Below the pieces are notes generated by a model that saw only the letters and a list, made by a program, of their open reading frames with translations, had not been told where the DNA came from and searched no databases. Positions 56,141 through 64,000 of a stretch of DNA of 64,000 bases are shown here, in pieces (position 1 is the stretch's first letter; every line of letters begins with the position of its first letter). Both the position numbers and the translations under genes were made by a program. Location of the stretch: assembly GCA_033002965.1 (NCBI GenBank), contig JAURVB010000052.1, positions 62,001 to 126,000 of the forward strand. The letters run 5' to 3'. This stretch comes from Piper betle. Its lineage: Eukaryota; Streptophyta; Magnoliopsida; Piperales; Piperaceae.

Positions 56141-57478
56141 ATCCAAAGCATGGCATGATCAAAGAATTGCTTCTTAACCATTTTCTCCTGCAAAAAAAGG
56201 TATTGTTAAGTGACTCAAAGTTAAAAAATTTTAAAAGAAAATTGAAATCAAGATGGTTTGGTCCTTACATAGTGCAAACAGTTTTTCCACACGGTGCAAT
56301 TGAAATTAAGATTGAATAAGGAGATCGATCATTTAAAGTTAATGGATGTAGACTGAAACACTACTTTGAATGAGAGCAATTTTGGAAGTCCTCCATCACA
56401 TTAAATAAAGAATGAGAAACAAGCGTTTGGCTACAGACATTAAACCAAGCGCTTCTTGGGAGGCAACCCAAGAATGAGTCAAGTGCAAATTCAGTTATTA
56501 ATGATGATCATCTATCGATTAATTTGTTGTGAGAGTTCTCTTTCACTTCTTTCTCTTTATTTTTATTTTTATCAACATTGAGGACAATGTTTAGTTTAAG
56601 TGTGGGGGTGCCTTAATTTTATGCATATTGTTCATGCTCGACTCATGTTTAGATTTAGATATATATATAGTGTAGTTTAGTGTAAAAAATGTATTATGCA
56701 ACAATATATTAGTCTCTTAGTTCAATGATAGATACATGTGAATTAGTCTAACCATTCTTGACAAAAAATGAATAATTGATATGAGGGATCAACTAAATAA
56801 ATGATTGCATTCGAGAGTTAGCTCTCTACATTATATTATTTTCACAATCCTTTAGTTTACATGATTTCAATAAATGTTTTGCAATAGGAAAATTCCTTTA
56901 ATCATAAGAATTTTCATGATGGCTTTTGTTGTTTTAGGTTTGTCCTAGCAATTTTTTTCTTCTTTAAAAAAAACAAAATTGAATAAATTAGAGCAATGAC
57001 TACTTTGTTAAGGGGGTTTGTAACTCAGTAATTATGGGGGTTCGTGTCAAAAGGTAAAACTAGTTATCTCTGTTTGTATATTGGTACTTTGCTGAGTAAG
57101 TGGGCCTTTGTAACTCAATAATTATGGGGGTTCGTGTCAAAAGGTAAAGCTGGCTACTATAGAAAAAAACCAAAAATAAATGATTACATTAGTGGAGATG
57201 AGGACGAATGGCAAACATATTTAAACATGGGCCAGAGTGTTATTTTCTTGTTGCAAATGAGAAGGATAAGCAAAAGGATTATCTTACACACACACACACA
57301 TGAAGAGCCTTCTTTTGGGTGTGATTGATGAAAGGGAATTTCTAATTTGATTAACATCTTGTTGCCTCTAGTTAGTTTGATTAAGAATCATATGAGAACA
57401 TAATAGGGACCAAGTATTTTTGTGTAGTAAAATTTTTTATTATGATATTTTGCTCTGGATGTGCAAAAGTTTATGTTT
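56141..57478 (+). mobile_element. H 3' non-coding region
   Basis: After pol come CTTCTTGGGAGGCAACCC (56453-56470) and AAGTGTGGGGGTGCC (56599-56613), strings usual after pol in Athila/Tat elements. A direct repeat with 90-base offset (TTTGTAACTCAGTAATTATG at 57017 and again at 57107) and a (CA)n run at 57285-57300 follow. The 64-codon frame at 57134 is built on the repeat. No env-like frame is seen. Confidence 0.7.
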
Positions 57479-57484
57479 GGGGGG
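57479..57484 (+). other. Polypurine tract of H
   Basis: GTTTGGGGGG directly precedes the LTR start TGTTAAGTG, as needed to prime plus-strand DNA. Confidence 0.7.
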
Positions 57485-58080
57485 TGTTAAGTGTTTAAAA
57501 TATACAATATTTACCCATGCTTTTAATGTGATGTTTTACATCCCGGGTATAAATATTATTAATTAGATGATAGTTTACTTTATTTTTTAGTTAATTAATA
57601 TTTTATTATATATGCTTAATTTTGGAGTTTAGTGCAGAAAAAATTGAAAACAAAGAAGGTTAAGAATTGTTGGTCATGGCATTGGACCCCACCCATTAAT
57701 GGCTACAATTTATGGTGTTAAGGATGGACATAGCTTTGGGTGCATTTGGGTAAGTCGAGGAATTGAAAACTTGAATAGACATCATAATCAATTAGATTAC
57801 ACCGAGTTGTAGAATCCTTCCTCAAATTCTTATATCTCCTACGTATCTCATCTTCTATATAAATGGGTGGTCATTTGTTGTTTGAGATGAGAGAGTGAGA
57901 ACTTTTGGCTTAAAAGTAGTACTACTTTTTGTAATTCTTTTCCTTTCATAATAAAAAGTAGCCTCTTCTTTATAATATTTTCTATTTTTATATGGAGTTA
58001 ATTCTTTATTTCGTTCTGTAGAAGAATGAAACTTAACATTGTTTAATTTAATTCATTTCAACCTCTTACTCTTTTACTCA
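57485..58080 (+). mobile_element. H 3' LTR, 596 bp, complete
   Basis: From TGTTAAGTGTTT to TTTTACTCA. It contains CTATATAAATGGG (57855-57867), a good TATA box with a start site expected some 30 bases on, and AATAAA at 57948-57953 as polyadenylation signal candidate. The end is set by the CA at 58079-58080 and is less certain than the start, because the 5' LTR is truncated. Confidence 0.75.
57855..57867 (+). promoter_or_regulatory. TATA box of the H LTR
   Basis: CTATATAAATGGG lies 370 bases into the LTR, ahead of an AATAAA signal. Because only the 3' LTR keeps it, any transcript would run out into the V copy on the right. Confidence 0.6.
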
Positions 58081-58287
58081 ATTGGATTGTGATGACCCAC
58101 CCATTTCTGAGCCACGAGCCAAGTGTTACTATATAAAACTAAGTGTCTCATAAATTAATTTTCTTTTAATTTTTAAGATTTAAATAAACTTTTGAAATAA
58201 AAGGTAATATAATAAATGCTCGGAATAATCTAAGTCCCATGAACCGAACCAAAATCCCACTGTCATGCAAACAATTTTGAAAAAAGA

Positions 58288-58447
58288 ATAGTCCAATAAT
58301 AGAGTCCTCCAGCTGTCCAGACTCTACCCATCCTTCCATACACATACCTGTGGAGGCAATTCCATTAATAGTCCAATAATAGAGTCCTCCAGCTGTCCTG
58401 ACTCTACCCATCCTTCCATGCTCATACCTATGGAGACAATTCTGTAT
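58288..58447. repeat. 80-bp tandem duplication in V4
   Basis: The block AGTCCAATAATAGAGTCCTC through GGAGGCAATTCC occurs twice with an 80-base offset and a few substitutions. Confidence 0.85.
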
Positions 58448-58905
58448 TAGTGATAAAAACACTAAGTCGTATAATTACAAGAAACAATTAATATATCCTG
58501 CAACATCTGAATTACATCTTTTACTGATTATGAGCCTATGCTGAGCTCTTATATGCTGGGAGGGTGGCCGCCCATCTAGCTACAATCCCATGTATGCGCT
58601 CACATGCTACGTGGCCCTTGACTTGTAGTTACCGATATTTGTCATTGACTCACTCTCTCGGTATCACAAGTGCATAATGAGCCATCTTGCACCACTGCGC
58701 CTTGTCACCCCCTTTCGGAATGGGGGCAGGTATTTAATCTTGCAAGAATTTTAGGGTGTGCTGCCCTTGTGTTGGACTGAATCAATTAATTAACCCCGGT
58801 TGCGCTCGGCACATGGTGGCCGAATGTGAGCTCATGCTGACAGAGACTTAGAAATTTTTAAGGGTGCTGCCCTGTGTCGGACTGAGCTAATTCTTTGACC
58901 CCAGT

Positions 58906-59749
58906 TGTAACGACCAAGCTCAAAGTGTAATGTAATGGGCCTAAGTCATTTCTTTAAAATGGTTAACCCAAGTTAAAGATCTATAGTCCATTATCACTTA
59001 TAAACAGGATCTTCTCCCAGTAGGTATTAGATGTGGGATTAAGTTGAGGGATCTCACAATCCACCCACCTTAGGAAATTTCATCCCCGAAATTCCTATAC
59101 TTGGACCGTTGCTAACCCCAGTCCACGACCTTTTTTGGCCCATGACCGGCAGCCTAGCCAACGTCTCTAATCCAGCCTACCATCTAACACGTAACTAGGT
59201 TGCTCTAATACCACCTGTAATGACCTAGCCCAAAGTGCAACGTAATGGGCCTAAGTCATTTCTTTAAAATGATTAACCTAAGTTAAAGATCTATAGTCCA
59301 TTCTCACTTATAGACAGGATCTTCTCCCAGTAGGTATTAGATGTAGGACCAAGTTAAGGGATCTCACAATACACCCACCTTAAGAAATTTCGTCCCTGAA
59401 ATGCCTATACTTAGCCCGTTGCTAGCCCCAACCAACGACCTTTCTGGCCCGTGACCGGCAGCCTAGCCAACGTCCCTAGTCTTGGCCCGTTGCTAACCCC
59501 AGCCCATGACCTTTTTTAGCCAGTGACTGGCAGCCTAACTAATGTCCCTAGTCCAGCCCACCATCTAACACGTAACCAGGTTGCTCTGATACCACCTGTA
59601 ATGACCCGGCCCAAAGTGCAACGTAATGGGTCTAAGTCATTTCTTTAAAATGGTGAACCCAAGTTAAAGATCTATAGTCCATTCTCACTTATAAACAGGA
59701 TCTTCTCCCAGTAGGTATTAGATGTGGGGTTAAGTTGAGGGATCTCACA
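58906..59749 (-). mobile_element. Tandem TRIM W1: LTR-int-LTR-int-LTR with TSD
   Basis: Three LTRs of exactly 153 bp (58906-59058, 59216-59368, 59597-59749) are separated by interiors of 157 and 228 bp. Each LTR reads TGTAAYGACC...ATCTCACA on this strand. Each interior starts with AT(C/A)CACCCACCTTA, the reverse of a polypurine tract, and ends with GCTCTRATACCACC, the reverse of an initiator tRNA-Met primer site. The second interior has an internal duplication of about 72 bp. The array is flanked by CCAGT (58901-58905) and CCAAT (59750-59754), a 5-bp target duplication with one change, so it entered V4 as one unit. No coding capacity. Confidence 0.9.
59583..59594 (-). other. Primer-binding site in TRIM W1
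   Basis: GCTCTGATACCA is the exact reverse of TGGTATCAGAGC. The copy in the first interior (59202-59213) has one change. Both lie two bases from the adjoining LTR. Confidence 0.85.
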
Positions 59750-60260
59750 CCAATTGCACTCGACGCATGGTGATCGAATGTGGACTCAGGCCGACCAAGA
59801 CTCCTAAATCAAAATATATAACATTTCAAGTAATTATACGAACCTGGAATTGTGATGAGGCATCCTCAACTACGACACATGATCCTAATATGAATGTAAA
59901 TTCTCTAAAGCCAAATGTGCTTGCAAGCTATCTAGAGGAAGTTTCATTTAACAATAGAGCTCTCCTTTATATAGAAGAATATGTGTGGAATTCAAGAAGT
60001 CATTATATTAAATTTTATTAATATGTGTGGAATTTAAGAAGTCATTATATTAAATTTTATAGAAAAGAACGTAATCACTCATAACTATATCATTTTTGTG
60101 ATAATGAAAGCAAAAAACTTACTATTATGTGAATACGAATGGGTTATAAATGATATTGATTCTTAAGAATTTATTTAATTAAATATTATTTATGGTTCAT
60201 TCTAAGATTTATAAAACCCTAAATAAAATAACCTAATTATTTTTTTGGGGGGGTTTTACA

Positions 60261-60740
60261 ATCTCCCCAGTTTAGGAATTTTTGTCCTCGAAAATATAAT
60301 AAGGAAAAAATTTGGGGTTTTATAATCTCCCCAGCTTAGGAATCTTCGTCCTCATATAATAGGGTCATGAGTAGTTTTTTTTTTTTTGATTTAAGCATTG
60401 CCACTCATATGCATAGATAAAGTGGGGTACACTGTCCCATGACACTGTTATTCATATCACAAAGGTGACCCATACCACCCATACTACCTAGATAACACCT
60501 CTGATTGTAAAGGCGTCCCATATACACTCATTGGTTTAGGTGTCACGTGCACCTAGCATGACACACAAGTGGCACACCTATAATGACTTACCATCTAAAA
60601 TAATGAAAATTAATTTTATAAAAGAATGATCAATTCTTATATAAAAGAAAATGTACCCTTGGGATAGTGGACTCTTAGACTTTCAACAAGGTAATGATTA
60701 ATTTGCATGGTTCCATGGGAAACACAGCTCTGATACCACT
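60261..60740 (-). mobile_element. V interior, minus strand, 0.48 kb
   Basis: From the reverse of the polypurine tract (ATCTCCCCAG, with the motif TTTTTGTCCTCGAAAA at 60280-60295) to the exact reverse primer site GCTCTGATACCA at 60727-60738. The tract and a stub of LTR start are duplicated at 60303-60355. Compared with the 0.79-kb interiors it lacks about 300 bases. It is non-coding. Confidence 0.8.
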
Positions 60741-61010
60741 TGTAACGACCCAGCCTAAAGTGCAATGTAATGGGCCTAAGTCATTTCTTTAAAATGGTTA
60801 ACCCAAGTTAAAGATCTATAGTCTATTCTCAATTATAAATAAGATCTTCTCCGAGTATGTATTAGATGTGGGATTAAGTTGAGGGATCTCACAATCCACC
60901 CACCTTAAGAAATTTTGTCCCCGAAATTCCTACATTAGGCCCGTGACCGGCAACCTAGCCAATGGATTAGAATCCAACCCACCATCTAACTAGGTTGTTA
61001 TGATACCTCC
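60741..61010 (-). mobile_element. TRIM W2 LTR plus interior fused into V
   Basis: A 153-bp W LTR (60741-60893) starts on the base after the V primer site, where the V LTR end would be expected. It is followed by a 117-bp W interior ending GTTATGATACCTCC, a W primer site remnant. The V LTR end TATAACGACCTGCC then starts at 61011. There is one W LTR, not two, so this is not a simple TRIM insertion. Confidence 0.85.
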
Positions 61011-62091
61011 TATAACGACCTGCCATTCCGAGCTATGAGCCAAGTGTTACTATATAAAACTAAGTGTCTCATAAATTAATTTTATATTAATATTCAAGAT
61101 TTTAAATAAACTTTTGACATAAAAGTTAATATAATAAATGCTTGGAATAATTTAAGTCCCATGAACCGAACCAAAATCCCACTGCCATGCAAACGATCTC
61201 GAGAAAAGAATAGTCTACTAATAGAGTCCTCCAAACTCTACCCATCTTTCCATGCTCATACATGCGGAGGCAATTCCGTATTAGTGATAAAAACACTAAG
61301 TTGTATAATTACAAGAAATAATTAATATATCCTGCAACATCTGAATTACATCTTTTAGTGATTATAAGCCTATGCTGAGCTCTTATATGCTTGGAGGGTG
61401 CCCGCCCATCCAGCTACAATCCCATGTATGTGCACACACGCTACGTGACCCTTGGCCTGTACTTACCAATATTTGCCATTGACTCACCCTTTCGGTATCA
61501 CAAGTGCATAATGAGTCGTCTTACACCACTGTGCCCTGTCACCCCTTTCGGCATGGGGGCAGGTATTTAATTTTTTAGGGGGTGCTGCCCTATGTCGAAT
61601 TGAGTCAATTCATTAACCCCAGTTGTGCTCGGTACATGGCGGTCGAATGTCAGCTCATGCTGACCAAGACTCCCACATAGCAATTTTTAAGGGTGTTGCC
61701 CCGTGTCGGACTAAGCCAATTCTTTGACCCCTGTTGTGCTCGGTGCATGATGATCGAATGTGGACTCAGGCCAACCAAGACTCTCAAATCGAAATATATA
61801 ACATTTCAAATAATTATACTAACCTAGAATTGTGATGAGGCATCCGCAACTGTGACACATAATCCTAATATGAATATAATTTCTCTAAAGAACTCTCCTT
61901 TATATAGAAGAATATGTGTGGAATTCAAGAAGTCATTATATTAAATTTTATTAATATGTGTGGAATTTAAGAAGTCATTACATTAAATTTTATAGAAAAG
62001 AATGTAATCACTCATAATTATATCATTTATGTGATAATGAAAAATCAAAAACTTACTATTAAGTGAATACGAATGGGTTATAAATGATATT
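61011..62091 (-). mobile_element. V5 LTR, minus strand, missing its start
   Basis: From TATAACGACCTGCCATTCC through the V landmarks in reverse (GGAGGCAATTCCG near 61266, AATTATACTAACC near 61812) to about 62091. There, short of the LTR start, it meets a V end in the opposite orientation. Confidence 0.75.
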
Positions 62092-62159
62092 AATTTATGA
62101 GACACTAAGTTTCATATAGTAACACTTGGATCATATCTCGGAACGGGCAGGTCATTATA
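62092..62159 (+). mobile_element. V LTR end fragment, plus strand
   Basis: TTATGAGACACTAAGTTTCA through CGGGCAGGTCATTATA is the plus-strand end of a V LTR and the mirror image of 61011-61080. Confidence 0.8.
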
Positions 62160-62471
62160 GGTGGTTTCATATAGCAACTTGGTTATGTGCTAGATGGTGG
62201 GTTGGACTCTAGTCGATTGGCTAGGCTGCCGGTCACGGGCCAAAGAAGGTCGTGGGCTGGGTTAACAACGGGCCAAATGTAGGAATTTCGAGGACAAAAT
62301 TTCTTAAGGTGGGTGGATTGTGAGATCCCTCAACTTAATCCCACATCTAATACCTACTGGGAGAAAATCTTGTTTATAAGTGAGAATGGACTATAGATCT
62401 TTAACTTAGGTTAACCATTTTAAAGAAATGACTTAGGCCCATTACGTTGCACTTTGGGCTAGGTCGTTACA
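62160..62471 (+). mobile_element. TRIM W3 interior plus LTR
   Basis: Starts with GGTGGTTTCATATAGCAAC, a changed W primer site, then the W interior, including AGGAATTTCGAGGACAAAAT and the purine tract TTAAGGTGGGTGGAT. A 153-bp LTR (62319-62471) follows, from TGTGAGATCC to AGGTCGTTACA. As in W2, the interior abuts a V LTR end and only one W LTR is present. It is non-coding. Confidence 0.85.
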
Positions 62472-62636
62472 TGGATTGCTTGAATTATCATGTTTTTAAT
62501 TCTAAAGTAGGCTGATCACCAATTACTTAGATCATGAGGTTTAATTAGATTTCTAGAGAAATCAGTTAGGTTTGTCGTTGATGATTCATCATACGACTAG
62601 TCCACATGGATGATTCATCATATGACTAGTCCATTG
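62472..62636. repeat. Unassigned spacer with 29-bp tandem pair
   Basis: The unit GATGATTCATCATACGACTA... occurs at 62580-62608 and 62609-62636. The rest is not recognised. Confidence 0.7.
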
Positions 62637-63346
62637 TCCGAAGGGTAAATTTCTTTTATATAAGCATGATCATTCTTTTTAGAATTAATTTTCATTGTTT
62701 TTTATGGTAAGTAATTATTGGTGTGTCACTTATGTGTCATGATAGGTGCATGTGACACTTAACCAATGAGCGTATATGGGATGCCTATACAATCGGAGGT
62801 GATATTTGGGTAGTATGGGTGGTATGGGTCACTTGTGTGATCTAAATTACAGTGTCATGGGGCAATTGTGCCCGACTTTAGCTATTTATATGAGTGACCA
62901 AGCTTAAATCGAGAAAAAAATGCGCCGTTGAATTATAATCCGCTATGTGGCTAGATATGGGTTTATGAAAGTAAAGACACCAATCAAGTATAGAGAGTCA
63001 TTTAAAATGACTACTCAAATGTATAGAGGATCAATTTTTGAAGTGTCCTTGAACAATTTTGTCTTTAAGATGTAGTAGTGAAAAAGTAGATCAAATTAAC
63101 TCACGTGATCAACCTTCACAAAGTAAAAGCGGGGAAAAACTGTACATTGTAATTTTTCTAAAATGAACTTTTATAAGAAAATGTGAAGATATTTAAGCTA
63201 ACTGCTATAGAACTAGATACAAGTAAACCAACGCATAATGGAAGAAATACCTAAGATAGGATAAGGAAGAAGTTAGATGAATGAGTAATTTTTTTCTTAT
63301 AATCAGATTATATTTTCGAGGATGAAAATTCCCAAGATGGGGAGAT
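62637..63346 (+). mobile_element. V interior, copy 4, plus strand
   Basis: Joins the V interior at TCCGAAGGGTAAATTTC, lacking the primer site and first 70 or so bases, and runs parallel to 45070-45787. It ends with the best-kept motif of the family, TATTTTCGAGGATGAAAATT then GATGGGGAGATTG. Confidence 0.8.
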
Positions 63347-64000
63347 TGTAAAACCCAAAAAAAATAATTAAGCTATTTTACTTACAGTTTTGTAAATCTT
63401 AGAATGAACTATAAATAATATTTAATTAAATTTATTCTTAAGAATCAATATAATAAATTATCAATTATAACATTTAGAGTACCGGTACAATGGTATTTAT
63501 TGATGATTTTAAATAAGTTTTATTTATTTAAATTTTTGGGATTGGGAGTCGTGAGTGTAATTTGACACTCATTCGCTTTAACTGAATGGTCAATTTTTTT
63601 TTACTTTTCGTTATCACATAAATAGTTGTTATTTAATATAGTTATATGTTATTACGTTCTTTTGTATAAAAATTTAATGTAAAGACTTCTTGAATTTTAC
63701 ACATATTCTACTATATAAAGGAGGATTCTATTATATTAAATAAAACATCATTTTGATAGTTTGTGAGCACATTTGGCTCACAAAGGGAAGGCTTTAGCGA
63801 AGTTTTATTCATATTAGGATTGCGTGTCGTAGTTGCGGGTGCCTCATCAAATTTCCAGGTTTGTATAATTACTCGAAATGTTATATATCCCTATTTGGGA
63901 GTCGTAGTCAGCTTGAGCATACATTTGATCACCATGCGCCTAGCGCAATTAGGGTCAAACAATTGACTCAGTCCAACACGAGGCAGCACCCTTAATCTTC
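63347..64000 (+). mobile_element. V6 LTR, cut by window edge
   Basis: Starts TGTAAAACCCAAAAAA and follows V2 to the window end at a position corresponding to about 44460. It includes a clear TATATAAAGG box and the GTGAGCACATTTGGC block. The 67-codon frame at 63763 is LTR sequence. Confidence 0.85.
63712..63720 (+). promoter_or_regulatory. TATA box conserved in V LTRs
   Basis: TATATAAAG recurs at the same place in V1 (42251) and V3 (46141), and as TATTTAAAGG in V2, about 365 bases into the LTR. Conservation across diverged copies supports a promoter role. Confidence 0.5.

Larger units (their letters stand above)
53302..58080 (+). mobile_element. Element H: Ty3/gypsy with pol remnants, no gag
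   Basis: Partial 5' LTR, RT, RNase H, integrase, long 3' non-coding region, polypurine tract and complete 3' LTR are in the order RT-RH-IN, which is Ty3/gypsy and not copia. The wording of RT and of the region after pol (TTCTTGGGAGGCAACCCAAG near 56454 and GTGTGGGGGTGCC near 56600) fits the Athila/Tat branch. Gag, protease, primer site and the end of the 5' LTR are deleted. Flanks show no matching target duplication (53297-53301 against 58081-58085). Confidence 0.85.
58088..60260 (-). mobile_element. V4 LTR, minus strand, interrupted by tandem TRIM
   Basis: From TGTGATGACCC (reverse of the LTR end) to GGGGTTTTACA at 60260 (reverse of the start). It parallels V2 reversed, for example GGAGGCAATTCC near 58352 and AATTATACGAACCTGG near 59831. 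Without the TRIM it is about 1.32 kb; the excess over V2 is partly an 80-bp tandem duplication (58288-58367, 58368-58447). It lies directly right of H in the orientation opposite to V3. The 98-codon minus frame across the duplication is not a gene. Confidence 0.8.

Overview
This window reads as intergenic DNA from a land plant, most likely an angiosperm. The evidence is that almost all of it can be assigned to plant transposon lineages: Ty3/gypsy LTR elements primed by initiator tRNA-Met or tRNA-Asp, miniature TRIM elements, CACTA and hAT DNA elements, and MITE-like and fold-back-like pieces. I cannot name the species. I found no intact host gene, no tRNA or rRNA gene and no CRISPR array. All coding traces are broken transposon genes (gag, reverse transcriptase, RNase H, integrase, CACTA transposase). 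The long C-rich/G-rich open frames at 19-25 kb are low-complexity artefacts.

Layout. 1-9 kb: the end of a long LTR (family U), an Athila/Tat-like gag and LTR on the minus strand, then a 2.49-kb direct duplication (3935-6421 and 6507-8993). 9.6-10.9 kb: a decayed CACTA TNP2-type transposase. 10.9-17.8 kb: a U element on the minus strand with one complete 3.78-kb LTR. 19.7-24.3 kb: two adjacent fold-back-like elements, A and B, sitting in (TA)n tracts. Each has terminal inverted repeats, a C-rich arm, AT-rich palindromic modules and a G-rich arm. 25.2-27.0 kb: a CACTA terminus, an old TRIM, and a 674-bp hAT element with an 8-bp target duplication. 28.3-39.2 kb: element G1 (LTRs of about 3 kb, non-coding interior) inserted in a U LTR. 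41.9-53.3 kb: an LTR-interior-LTR-interior-LTR array of non-autonomous family V. Its last LTR is interrupted by element G2 (46361-52892, target duplication CGATC), which carries a recent triplication of a 1,036-bp segment. 53.3-58.1 kb: a Ty3/gypsy element H with recognisable pol but no gag. 58.1-64.0 kb: further V copies in both orientations, carrying three insertions or fusions of a TRIM (family W) whose LTR is 153 bp in every young copy.

How the parts relate. U, G, V and W share four signals: an LTR end of the type GGGTGTTACA or GGTCGTTACA, a start TGTAAAACCC (TGTGAGATCC in W), a primer site close to TGGTATCAGAGC, and a motif like TTTCGAGGACGAAA just before the polypurine tract. I infer that G, V and W are non-autonomous derivatives mobilised by a chromovirus-like Ty3/gypsy lineage, with U as the nearest long relative. 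The most unusual items are the fold-back-like pair in microsatellites, the tandem TRIM with its target duplication, the V/W hybrid junctions at the primer site, and the G2 triplication. All coordinates come from reading by eye; boundaries without TG...CA ends or target duplications are approximate.
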